NCBI RefSeq assembly: GCF_025148285.1
Contig: NZ_CP102268.1
Span: 2,087,001 to 2,151,000 of the forward strand
Length of the DNA: 64,000 nucleotides
From: Marvinbryantia formatexigens DSM 14469
GTDB taxonomy: Bacteria > Bacillota > Clostridia > Lachnospirales > Lachnospiraceae
Direction of reading: 5' to 3'
Shown here: piece after piece, positions 16,990 to 25,000 of the stretch
Position numbering within the stretch: position 1 is the stretch's first letter
Layout of the letters: every line of letters begins with the position of its first letter
Made by a program: the position numbers and the translations under genes
The notes under the pieces: model-generated
Told to the model about the DNA's origin: nothing
Seen by the model: only the letters and a program-made list of their open reading frames with translations
Databases searched by the model: none

Positions 16990-17373
16990 ATGGGTAACTA
17001 TAATAGTATATTAAACTTACAAAAACTGGTATTTGATAGAATTGAATTTGATAGAAAAGGTTTTAAGAACACCCAGGAGCTGAAATTTGAATTACAAGTA
17101 CAAATAGGATTAAATGAAGACGACACATATAAGGTAACGCTTGTTTTGAAAGGTACAAAACAAGATGAGTATAATATTGATATCAGCCTATCTGGTTTTT
17201 TTAGAGTTGAAGGACAAGTGGAAGATAAGACAGTTCAGGATTTAATAAAGAAAAATGCTGTGGCAATTTTGATGCCTTATCTCAGAAGTGAGCTTACATT
17301 GTTAACAGCACAACCGGATACGGATAGTGTAGTACTTCCACCTTTTAATATTAATAAGATGTTTGGAAATTAA
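16990..17373 (+). CDS. SecB-like chaperone
   Basis: The 127 residues show the SecB fold pattern: strands QKLVFDRIEFDRKGF and FKNTQELKFELQVQIG, a helix KKNAVAILMPYLRSELTLLT and the C-terminal VLPPFNINKMFGN, which matches the conserved PYLR and LPPxN segments of SecB. Housekeeping SecB is generally absent from Gram-positives. Stand-alone copies are known as solitary or toxin-antitoxin-associated chaperones, such as the Mycobacterium TAC system. ATG 16990 follows GAAGGAGAGAG. The partner is probably the gene directly upstream. A terminator shared with 12.2 kb follows. Confidence 0.8.
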   Translation: MGNYNSILNLQKLVFDRIEFDRKGFKNTQELKFELQVQIGLNEDDTYKVTLVLKGTKQDEYNIDISLSGFFRVEGQVEDKTVQDLIKKNAVAILMPYLRSELTLLTAQPDTDSVVLPPFNINKMFGN

Positions 17374-17383
17374 AAAGCACATT

Positions 17384-17421
17384 TGATTGGGCTGATCTGC
17401 CTTGCGGCAGATTGGCTCTTT
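17384..17421 (+). terminator. Terminator hairpin, second copy of the 38-bp repeat
   Basis: It is identical to 12158-12195 over 38 bases, with stem ATCTGCC/GGCAGAT and a T-rich end. It lies between the convergent SecB-like and AbiEii genes. Confidence 0.8.
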
Positions 17422-17424
17422 CTT

Positions 17425-18339
17425 TTATTTAAAATAATTTTCATCCACCAGACGCTGTAGGCTTGATATGGCTGCCTCATAGGAAAGCGGCGAAAATAAC
17501 AGGTTTTCAGTTATTTTTAAATAATCTTCTTTGTAAGCCTCTTTTGCTATGATTTCTTCAAGAATACAGTTGATATCCACACCTTCTGCAGCGGAAGGAC
17601 AAATAGAAAGAGGCGCACGTAATGCACGGACTTCCCGTATTAATTTAGGCAATGACTCTGAAAAGGAGATATTTTCTACAATCTTATGTATATCATAAAG
17701 ATGGCGGGAATGCCGCTCTGCTTTTCCATCCAGATAATAGTCACAGAGTGCAAATACTTTGTCAACCAGTGTGCGTTCAATAGTCTGCGTTGTAATCTCA
17801 AATGGCATCAGATTAAATTCTTCTGCCAGATATACTTGATTTGACTGCCGCAGAAACCGGTAGATATAGTTATCGGTCATACGCACTGTAGTTGGAAACG
17901 GGAGCAAGGCAATATAGGTTTCAATTATAAGCTCTGATTTGAGTTCTGCTGTTGGTGCATAGATGGAAGGATATGCAGCGTGATAGCAGTTGTAATTTCT
18001 ACGACTGCGGGTTTCCTCAAGGTTGGTAATTGGAAAATTCAAGCAATTCATAGAATCAACCACAGCTTTTTTTAACTGGCGTTTTCTGCTTTCGCCGGGA
18101 ATACCTTCCGAGGCAGCGTATGAAATATCAATATCTTCAGAAAAACGGTCAAGAATCTGATAGCACTTTGTCAGAGAAGTGCCGCCTTTGAATACCATTC
18201 CTCTGATGCGTGATGAGAGTTCCCGCAGAGTAAGTGTTACATAATAATCTTTTTCGATAATGTTTGCAGGTATTTTCAATTCTACGGATGCAGCGGCAAT
18301 TAGTTCTTCAAAGGCATCCTTATCGTTATGCAAATTCAT
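17425..18339 (-). CDS. abiEii: AbiEii toxin, nucleotidyltransferase
   Basis: The 304 residues carry the type IV toxin signature: IIEKDYYVTLTLREL, GMVFKGGTSLTKCYQILDRF and SEDIDISYAA (the GGTSL and DID nucleotidyltransferase motifs), then ALCDYYLDGKAERHSRHLYD. Related AbiEii toxins modify tRNA ends by adding nucleotides and cause growth arrest upon phage infection. The ATG at 18339 lies inside the last codons of the AbiEi gene (14-base overlap), so both are translated together. The frame is intact. Confidence 0.93.
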   Translation of the reverse strand: MNLHNDKDAFEELIAAASVELKIPANIIEKDYYVTLTLRELSSRIRGMVFKGGTSLTKCYQILDRFSEDIDISYAASEGIPGESRKRQLKKAVVDSMNCLNFPITNLEETRSRRNYNCYHAAYPSIYAPTAELKSELIIETYIALLPFPTTVRMTDNYIYRFLRQSNQVYLAEEFNLMPFEITTQTIERTLVDKVFALCDYYLDGKAERHSRHLYDIHKIVENISFSESLPKLIREVRALRAPLSICPSAAEGVDINCILEEIIAKEAYKEDYLKITENLLFSPLSYEAAISSLQRLVDENYFK

Positions 18340-18949
18340 AAATCAATCCCCATTCAATCAGTTTTTTTGCTGTCTGAGCAGTTATATAAGGCAAAACATC
18401 TGCAAGCCGGTTTTTGGTAAAACCATTTTGGCGGATGTATTGTTTCAAAATGGCAGTTGTTTCCGACACTGGAAGTTCTGCGTATTTTTCTGAAGCAGAT
18501 ACAGCATCTAAAAACTGCAGGAGCCGAACATTTTTTTCTGTAATCATTGTGGAAGGACGTTTGAGTCGGATGCTTTGCCCGCCGATAGTAACGGTTCGCC
18601 CTTTGGTAGACTCCTTATTGGTGACGATTTCAATGGTTGCGGGCATCTGAGTTGTAAGCCGGAGCTGGTTGGAAAGGTATGCGCCGGAAAAATATCCAAA
18701 GATTTCAGAGCCATTCTGGATGTATTTCCGGCTCACTACTTTCAATGGATCCAGGTAAGATTTTTTTAATAATCTGGATTGTCTGGGAAGATAATATATT
18801 CCGGTATCGAAACGAATCAAATCGCCGGACTTTACCATGCGTTTAAAATATTGGCGCAGGGCATTGTCGTTTAAATTGTCCAGTTTGATTTCGTTGATAA
18901 AGATAGGCTCATTGCAACCATAAGTTTTTTCTAAATATTCTTTCAGCAT
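18326..18949 (-). CDS. abiEi: AbiEi antitoxin/repressor
   Basis: About 207 residues: a winged-helix N-terminus (NALRQYFKRMVKSGDLIRF, TGIYYLPRQSRLLKKSYLDP) and the antitoxin body (EIFGYFSGAYLSNQLRLTTQ, MPATIEIVTNKESTKGRTV). ATG 18949 was chosen because AAAGGAG lies 11 bases before it; ATG 18976 has no site. It overlaps the AbiEii gene and should neutralise that toxin by transcriptional repression. It belongs to the DUF6088-like branch, different from the AbiEi at 13286, so the two are not recent duplicates. Confidence 0.88.
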   Translation of the reverse strand: MLKEYLEKTYGCNEPIFINEIKLDNLNDNALRQYFKRMVKSGDLIRFDTGIYYLPRQSRLLKKSYLDPLKVVSRKYIQNGSEIFGYFSGAYLSNQLRLTTQMPATIEIVTNKESTKGRTVTIGGQSIRLKRPSTMITEKNVRLLQFLDAVSASEKYAELPVSETTAILKQYIRQNGFTKNRLADVLPYITAQTAKKLIEWGLIYEFA

Positions 18950-19250
18950 ATCTGTATCCACTCCTTTCACCCCCATAATACTATATTTATATCAATAAAG
19001 TCAATAAATATGTCAATTATATTGTGATAATACAGGCGCAGGAAAATATATCTGAAAATGTGCATGTCGCGGATATTACAGAAAGTGCGGTCATTGAGTA
19101 TGGTATGATAGAGTCAACAAAAAAATGCAATCCGGTAAAAAGAAAATTTTATTATATTGCATGTCGAATATTTAGGCAGAAAGTATAAAGAGATTCGGGT
19201 TACTTACTTTTCTGAGGGGTAAACAGAGACATATTTTATTTTTTACATGG
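18950..19250 (+). other. Intergenic stretch with an unassigned 54-codon frame
   Basis: Between the AbiE start and the ATPase promoter, a rightward frame 19024-19188 (GTG start, no ribosome site) reads VADITESAVIEYGMIES and ends RIFRQKV. It may be a gene remnant. TTGACA- and TTGACT-like hexamers on the minus strand (18990-19020) may be the AbiE promoter. Nothing else is evident. Confidence 0.3.
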
Positions 19251-19293
19251 ATTAAAACAAAAATATTGTTTTAATTTTGATTTATGCTATAAT
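19251..19293 (+). promoter_or_regulatory. Promoter with overlapping palindrome for the ATPase/TOPRIM pair
   Basis: The inverted repeat ATTAAAACA (19251-19259) / TGTTTTAAT (19267-19275) is perfect over 9 bp with a 7-bp centre. It overlaps the -35 TTGTTT (19266-19271), which lies 16 bp from a perfect TATAAT (19288-19293). This is the layout of a repressor-controlled promoter. The regulator is unknown. Confidence 0.65.
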
Positions 19294-19326
19294 ACTGATA
19301 GAGTGTTGTAAAGGAAGGTGTATCTG

Positions 19327-20445
19327 ATGAAACTGTTGAGGGTTCGTGCATCAAACTATAAAAACTGCTGTGATGATTTTACGATTGATCTTGTGGCAAA
19401 GTCTAAGAAAACAAGTGAGGATAAGGAATATGAGCTGCAGGAGATAGCAGAAGATTTGTATGTGTTTAATACGGCTGCATTTGTTGGTAAGAATGCTTCC
19501 GGAAAAACCTCTGCAATCGAGCTGATGGAGTGTGGTTATTCCATTCTCAGTGAATTCCGTCTGGAAGATAAACATTATAATTATGACAATGTAAAATTAG
19601 AAATGATTTTCTATCATGAGAATTACATTTACAAGTATAATACCCTTTTAAAAGCCGATTCGAATTTAGGAAGTAAAGCGAATTTCACAGAACAACGCAT
19701 CTGTCGGAAAAAATATTATAAATCCAGGATAAAAGAAATTTATTCTGATGAGGGATTTGAAGAGATTACGAATTTAGGAGAACTTCCGGAAGATACTTCT
19801 ATCGTATTTTTCGTGCTGAAAAAGAAAGTGACCCGTGCTGTTTATTTTAATTGTGATGGCGAGGGTGCGAATACTTATCATCTGATGTTCAGAGCAATGA
19901 AAACTTATAAAATATCTGAAACGGTTCTGATGAAAGTAATCAGGATTTTCGATGATAAGATTAAGAGCCTGGAAGTGGTAGACGAAAAACATTACAAGAT
20001 TGTGTATCAGGATTGTGTGAAAGAGCTTTCGGATTCTGAGATGGTTTATATGCTTTCCAGCGGGACAACCAAAGGAGTTCTTCTTTATATTTTTGTAGTT
20101 GCGGCACTGGAAAACGGCTTTGATCTTTTGATAGATGAAGTGGAAAATCATTTCCATAAGACATTGGTTGAAAATATGATAAGCTTATTCAAGGATAAGA
20201 CGGTTAATAAAAAATCCGCAACACTTATTTTTACCACGCATTATTGTGAGGTTTTAGATTTGTTCAACCGTCAGGATAACATCTGGATTGCAAAATCAGA
20301 TAATAAGATTCGTCTGGATAATATGTATGAAAGCTACAATATCAGACCGGAGCTTTTAAAGAGCCGTCAGTTTTACAACAATGCTTTTGATACTTCTGTA
20401 AACTATGAAGATCTCATGGCATTGAAGAAGGAGCTGATGAGATGA
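19327..20445 (+). CDS. AAA ATPase (AAA15/OLD-like), defence candidate
   Basis: The 372 residues have an ABC/SMC-type ATPase order: strand MKLLRVRASNYKNCCDDF, Walker A FVGKNASGKTSAIEL (~52-66), a signature-like SSGTTKGVLLY (~245), Walker B FDLLIDEVENHFH (~265) and a switch His in IFTTHYCEVLDLF (~300). This family (AAA15, as in RloA, AbiLi and OLD relatives) is known from anti-phage modules. ATG 19327 has AAGGAAGG at an 8-base spacer. The downstream gene overlaps by four bases and carries a TOPRIM-like start, which makes a two-gene ATPase/nuclease module likely. Confidence 0.85.
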   Translation: MKLLRVRASNYKNCCDDFTIDLVAKSKKTSEDKEYELQEIAEDLYVFNTAAFVGKNASGKTSAIELMECGYSILSEFRLEDKHYNYDNVKLEMIFYHENYIYKYNTLLKADSNLGSKANFTEQRICRKKYYKSRIKEIYSDEGFEEITNLGELPEDTSIVFFVLKKKVTRAVYFNCDGEGANTYHLMFRAMKTYKISETVLMKVIRIFDDKIKSLEVVDEKHYKIVYQDCVKELSDSEMVYMLSSGTTKGVLLYIFVVAALENGFDLLIDEVENHFHKTLVENMISLFKDKTVNKKSATLIFTTHYCEVLDLFNRQDNIWIAKSDNKIRLDNMYESYNIRPELLKSRQFYNNAFDTSVNYEDLMALKKELMR

Positions 20446-20975
20446 AGTATCTGATTATGTGTGAAGGACCGAATGAGCTTGAAATTATCCGGATGCTGTT
20501 GGAGAACGATAAACTGATTTTGACAGAAGATGATTTGCTGAACTTGGTGCCTTATCATGCAAGGCAGATTGAAAAAAATGCTGCTGTAAAGGCTGCGCTG
20601 AATCTGTATCATGGGGATGTACATGTACTGAGAATTGGTGATAAATTAAGCGATGAACTGAAAATTCCGAGAGAGTACAGAGATAAAATTAAAGGCATTA
20701 AAAAATACTGCACAAAGCCGGAATTAGAAATGCTGCTGATTATTTCTGAAAATAAGGATTCGGATTTTGAAAAAGTAAAATCAAAGCTATCTCCCAAAAT
20801 GTTCAGCAAGGAGAATATTGTGTATAATCGAATCCGATACAATAACAGCACAGCCTTTTATCGGGAATATTATGGAGAACGGATGGAGTTGCTGGTAGAT
20901 ACAATTAAACGATATAAACAGCTGAAAGGAAAACATCAGAAAGACGAGCTTTATCTTGCAGATTTATTGAAATAA
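20442..20975 (+). CDS. TOPRIM-like partner of the ATPase
   Basis: The 177 residues begin KYLIMCEGPNELEIIRMLL, the strand-acid-helix start of TOPRIM/RloB-like nucleases with a conserved Glu in CEGPNE. It continues with a helical middle, KKYCTKPELEMLLIISENKD and the basic C-terminus KGKHQKDELYLADLLK. The usual TOPRIM DxD is not evident, so it may be a divergent TOPRIM or RloB-type protein. The start overlaps the ATPase stop (ATGA), which indicates strict co-expression. OLD, Gabija and AbiL systems pair an ATPase with a TOPRIM/RloB protein in a similar way; this pair matches none of them exactly from what I can see. Confidence 0.75.
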   Translation: MKYLIMCEGPNELEIIRMLLENDKLILTEDDLLNLVPYHARQIEKNAAVKAALNLYHGDVHVLRIGDKLSDELKIPREYRDKIKGIKKYCTKPELEMLLIISENKDSDFEKVKSKLSPKMFSKENIVYNRIRYNNSTAFYREYYGERMELLVDTIKRYKQLKGKHQKDELYLADLLK

Positions 20976-20995
20976 AAGTATATTACAAACAACTA

Positions 20996-21026
20996 TTGAC
21001 AGATGGTAACTACCGTAAAGTATAAT
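20996..21026 (+). promoter_or_regulatory. MerR-type promoter (19-bp spacer) of the flavodoxin-like gene
   Basis: A perfect TTGACA (20996-21001) and TATAAT (21021-21026) are separated by 19 bp holding the dyad GGTA-AC-TACC. A 19-bp spacer with a central dyad is characteristic of MerR-family activated promoters. The sequence resembles the promoter at 24911-24941. No MerR gene is in the window. Confidence 0.72.
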
Positions 21027-21127
21027 CGGTTATGACAACCGGTTTAAGCAGATGTGCTATAACGCAATTTAACAGATGTGTTTTAGCGCAGAATCTGAAA
21101 CAGCGAAAAGCAAAGGAGTGAAGAAGT

Positions 21128-21745
21128 ATGAAAGTATTGCTTGTAAATGGGAGTTCCCGGAAAAATGGCTGCACAAATGTAGCGCTGTGCGAAGTGGCGC
21201 GTGCCCTGAATGAAGAGGGAATTGAAACGGAGCAGTTTTTTATTGGAAATGAGGCGCTGCCGGATTGCATTGCCTGTCGCAAGTGCAGGGAAACCGGGCA
21301 GTGCGTATTTCATGACAGTGTAAATGAGTTTGTGGAGAAGGCGAAATCCGCGGACGGCTTTGTCTTTGGCTCTCCGGTTTATTTTGCGCATCCGAGCGGC
21401 AGGCTGCTGACCTTCATGGACAGAGCGTTTTATTCCGGCGGGGCGGCGTTCCAGTTTAAGCCGGCGGCAGCCGTTTTATCTGCGAGACGTGCAGGAACCA
21501 CGGCGTCCTTTGACGTAATTAACAAGTATTTTACGATTTGTTCCATGCCGGTCGTTTCCTCCACCTACTGGAATCACGTTTACGGTGCGCAGCCGGAGGA
21601 AGTAGCGGAGGATAAAGAAGGGCTGATGACAATGTATAACATCGGCAAGAACATGGCGTGGCTGCTGAAATGCATCGCCCTTGGAAAAGAAAACGGGCTG
21701 GCGCATCCGCATAATGAAAAGGTATTAACAAACTTCACAAGGTAA
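21128..21745 (+). CDS. Flavodoxin-like NAD(P)H-dependent FMN reductase
   Basis: The 205 residues have a flavodoxin fold with the FMN phosphate loop VNGSSRKNGCTNVAL, the Cys-rich segment DCIACRKCRETGQCVFHD typical of iron-sulfur flavoproteins and related quinone/azo reductases, and FVFGSPVYFAHPSGRLLTFMDR. It is probably cytoplasmic, in electron transfer or stress reduction. It starts ~100 bases after the MerR-type promoter, with AAAGGAG close upstream. The flavodoxin lipoprotein at 25001 has a matching promoter, so both probably respond to one signal. Confidence 0.88.
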   Translation: MKVLLVNGSSRKNGCTNVALCEVARALNEEGIETEQFFIGNEALPDCIACRKCRETGQCVFHDSVNEFVEKAKSADGFVFGSPVYFAHPSGRLLTFMDRAFYSGGAAFQFKPAAAVLSARRAGTTASFDVINKYFTICSMPVVSSTYWNHVYGAQPEEVAEDKEGLMTMYNIGKNMAWLLKCIALGKENGLAHPHNEKVLTNFTR

Positions 21746-21784
21746 ACAGACACATAAAAACAGGGATATCCAGATGTGTACCGG

Positions 21785-21821
21785 AAAAACCGGCGGACGA
21801 AAAAAGTCTGCCGGTTTTTTT
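21785..21821 (+). terminator. Rho-independent terminator
   Basis: ACCGGCGGAC pairs with GTCTGCCGGT around an A-rich loop, with A and T tracts on either side. It ends the flavodoxin transcript. Confidence 0.85.
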
Positions 21822-21937
21822 ACCAGTTTTACCCTGTACAGAACCAAATATACCAGAAAAATTTTCCGGTCTTTTTTTGTGGTATTGTCTTATCACAGGA
21901 TATGAAAACCCAGAGAAAGAGAATGGAGGAAAAGAGT

Positions 21938-24871
21938 ATGGGAAATGTGGAAGTTGCATATGAGGACGTCATAAGCGTCATCCAACTGGTGAGAAATCAT
22001 ATCATTGTGATTGCGGCGGCGCTGGTCGTCATGATTGCAGTGATGATTTTCGCACGGAAATTCAAAAAACCGGCAAAGGGATTTATCAGATGGCAGTCAC
22101 TGATTGCATTTGTGATAGTGACAGCGCTGACCGTGAACAATATGTTATCCGGCGCATTGTATAATACGATCAATGTAGTGCTGGCGGATAAAGGGGAACT
22201 GTCACAGGAGAATGCAGATAGTTCCAGACAGATTATCGAAGAAATCACCAATGAAGGCATTGTAATGACCAAAAATGAGGATAGTTTTCTGCCGATCGCA
22301 CCGGAAAAAATCAACGTGTTCGGCTGGGCATCCACCAATCCGATCTACGGCGGAACCGGTTCGGGAACCGTAGATGCAAGTACGGCAGTTGGTATCCTGG
22401 AAGGACTGGAAAATGCCGGATTTGAGACGAACAAAGAATTATCTGATATGTATGTGGAATACCGGGCGGACCGTCCGCTGATCAGCATCAACGACGGACA
22501 GGACTGGACGCTGCCGGAGGTGCCGGTTGCACAGTATTCCGAAGAAATGATTGAGAATGCAAAAGCGTTTTCCGATACGGCGGTTATTGTGATTGCGCGT
22601 ACCGGCGGCGAGGGAGCGGACCTTCCCCATGATATGGGAAGCGTGATGGATGGCTCCACACTGGAAATCGGAACAAAGTATGTGAGGGGAACCTACACAA
22701 ATAATGGCGACTATGACGATTTTGAGGATGGGCAGTCCTATCTGGAGCTGAGCCGCACAGAGGCGGATCTGGTAGAGATGGTCTGCAGTGAGTTTGACAA
22801 TGTCATTGTCGTATATAACGGCGCAAATGCGCTGGAGCTTGGCTGGACAGAGGATTATGAACAGATTAAGAGCGTCCTGCTCTGTGCAGGCGCCGGGGCG
22901 ACCGGGTTTAATGCCCTTGGAAATATTATTTCCGGCGAGGTCAATCCGTCCGGAAAGACGGCAGATACCTGGGTAAAGGATCTTCACCAGACGCCGTATA
23001 TCAATAATATTGGACATTTTGCTTATACCAATACGCAGGAAGTATCAGACGCAGCATTGGCGGCATGGGAAAGAGCAGACGGCATCGTATCTTTTGTAAA
23101 CTATACGGAGGGAATTTATACCGGATACCGTTTCTATGAGACAGCGGCAGAAGAAGAACTGATTGATTATGACGAGCTTGTTATGTATCCGTTTGGATAC
23201 GGTTTAAGTTATACGACCTTTGAACAGGAAATGGGAGAGCTGGAGGTTACAGACGATACCATCAGCGTGGATGTTACCGTTACCAACACCGGCAGCATGG
23301 CAGGTAAAGAAGTTGCAGAACTTTATTATAATCCGCCGTATACAAACGGAGGAATTGAAAAATCCAGCGTAAATCTGGCGGCATTTGATAAGACGGACCT
23401 GCTGGAGCCGGGACAGTCGCAGACGCTGACACTTGCGTTTAATATTGAGGATATGGCTTCCTATGATACGTATGGCAATGGCGCATGGGTACTGGAGGAA
23501 GGAACATATGAGATTAGTCTCCGCTCTGACAGCCACACGGTGATTGATACAAAGGAATACGAGCTTGCGGATGAGATTGTATACAATGAATCCAATCCTC
23601 ATGCAGGCGATGTGACTGCGGCGGCAAACAAACTGGATTTTGCGGAAGGAAATGTTACATATCTTTCAAGAGCAGATGGATTTGCAAATTATGAGGACGC
23701 TGTAAAGGGACCGGAAAGCTATGAGCTGGACGGCGAGGTCAAAGGAAATGGGACCTGGAATCCGGAGGATTACAACAATCCGGAGGATGTGATGCCTGTG
23801 ACGGGCGCAGATAACGGGCTGGAGCTCTATGACCTGCGGGGCGCAGCGTATGACGACCCGCGCTGGGAGGAACTGCTGGATGAGGTAACCGTAGATGAGA
23901 TGGTAGAGCTTATCGCGTATGGCGGACATCAGACGGCATCCGTGGAGTCGGTAAATAAACTCCGGACGCTAGATACAGACGGACCTGCCGGGCTTAATTC
24001 CAGAACAATCAATGCTTTTGGTACCGGCTATTGCTCCGAGATTCTGATTGCGCAGACCTGGAATGAAGACCTGGCTGCAAAAGCGGGTGAAGGAATCTGC
24101 AGGGAATTTACAGATTTTCATATTGTGGGATGGTATGCACCGTCCATGAACCTGCACAGAAGTGCGTTCGGCGGACGTAATTTTGAATACTATTCAGAGG
24201 ACAGCCTGCTGAGCAGCAGGATGGCACTGGCAGAAGTAACGGCAGCAGTGGAGCAGGGAGTTTATCCGTATATCAAGCATCTGGTGATGAATGAGCAGGA
24301 AACCAACCGGAACGCGCTGCTGTGCACCTGGTTTACGGAACAGAGCGCAAGGGAGCTTTATCTGAAACCGTTTGAATACTGTGTAAAGAATACCCCAAGC
24401 GGAAAACTGGCAGTGATGTCTTCTTATAACTTCCTTGGTACCGAATGGGCAGGCGGATGCTCCGCACTTCTGAAGGATATTCTGAGGGAAGAGTGGGGAT
24501 TTGAAGGAATGGTAATCTCCGATTACTTTGGAAATTATGGATATATGGACGCAGACCGGGCAGTCAGAGGCGGAACAGATATGATGCTGGGAACCTCCGG
24601 AAACGAAGCAATTATGACCGATTTGAGTGCAACCTCCGTAATTGCAATGAGAGAAGCCACGAAAAATATTTTCTACGTAGTAGTAAACAGCAACGCATAT
24701 GAGGAGTATGTACCGGGTGCAATTCCATCCTGGATGCAGATTGTATACATTGTGGATGCAATACTTGCGGCGCTGCTTATCCTTGCAGAGGTTTTCTTGA
24801 TCAGAGGCTATTTAAAAAAGAAAAAAAGCGTGATTACGATAGAGAGCGCGACTGCGGAAAAGAAAAAATAA
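21938..24871 (+). CDS. Membrane-anchored GH3 enzyme with permuted domain order
   Basis: The 977 residues start with two transmembrane helices (IIVIAAALVVMIAVMIFA and a second at ~55-80). The GH3 C-terminal sandwich domain comes next (NEGIVMTKNEDSFLPIAP), then a fibronectin-III-like domain (~440-540; SVDVTVTNTGSMAGKEVAEL). Only then comes the GH3 barrel with FEYYSEDSLLSSRMA, KHLVMNEQETNRNA and the nucleophile motif GMVISDYFGNYGYMDADR. A last transmembrane helix and KKKKS tail end it. Canonical GH3 has the barrel first; the reversed order is known from Butyrivibrio BglA-type enzymes. ATG 21938 follows GGAGG (spacer 8). It is probably a beta-glucosidase or xylosidase at the membrane. Confidence 0.9.
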   Translation: MGNVEVAYEDVISVIQLVRNHIIVIAAALVVMIAVMIFARKFKKPAKGFIRWQSLIAFVIVTALTVNNMLSGALYNTINVVLADKGELSQENADSSRQIIEEITNEGIVMTKNEDSFLPIAPEKINVFGWASTNPIYGGTGSGTVDASTAVGILEGLENAGFETNKELSDMYVEYRADRPLISINDGQDWTLPEVPVAQYSEEMIENAKAFSDTAVIVIARTGGEGADLPHDMGSVMDGSTLEIGTKYVRGTYTNNGDYDDFEDGQSYLELSRTEADLVEMVCSEFDNVIVVYNGANALELGWTEDYEQIKSVLLCAGAGATGFNALGNIISGEVNPSGKTADTWVKDLHQTPYINNIGHFAYTNTQEVSDAALAAWERADGIVSFVNYTEGIYTGYRFYETAAEEELIDYDELVMYPFGYGLSYTTFEQEMGELEVTDDTISVDVTVTNTGSMAGKEVAELYYNPPYTNGGIEKSSVNLAAFDKTDLLEPGQSQTLTLAFNIEDMASYDTYGNGAWVLEEGTYEISLRSDSHTVIDTKEYELADEIVYNESNPHAGDVTAAANKLDFAEGNVTYLSRADGFANYEDAVKGPESYELDGEVKGNGTWNPEDYNNPEDVMPVTGADNGLELYDLRGAAYDDPRWEELLDEVTVDEMVELIAYGGHQTASVESVNKLRTLDTDGPAGLNSRTINAFGTGYCSEILIAQTWNEDLAAKAGEGICREFTDFHIVGWYAPSMNLHRSAFGGRNFEYYSEDSLLSSRMALAEVTAAVEQGVYPYIKHLVMNEQETNRNALLCTWFTEQSARELYLKPFEYCVKNTPSGKLAVMSSYNFLGTEWAGGCSALLKDILREEWGFEGMVISDYFGNYGYMDADRAVRGGTDMMLGTSGNEAIMTDLSATSVIAMREATKNIFYVVVNSNAYEEYVPGAIPSWMQIVYIVDAILAALLILAEVFLIRGYLKKKKSVITIESATAEKKK

Positions 24872-24910
24872 GAATTTTCAAAAAGAAATTGAGAAATTGA
24901 GGAAAAGATA

Positions 24911-24941
24911 TTGACCGGTAGTTACTATCGCAAATTATAAT
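24911..24941 (+). promoter_or_regulatory. MerR-type promoter (19-bp spacer) of the flavodoxin lipoprotein
   Basis: TTGACC (24911-24916) and TATAAT (24936-24941) are 19 bp apart with the dyad GGTAGTTACTATC in the spacer, and CGGTTA follows the -10. The spacer length, the GGTA half-site and the CGGTTA tail match 20996-21026. Confidence 0.72.
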
Positions 24942-25000
24942 CGGTTACGGAAAACGGCAGAACAGTATCTGTATAAAAGAAAAAACGAGGAGGAAGGACA

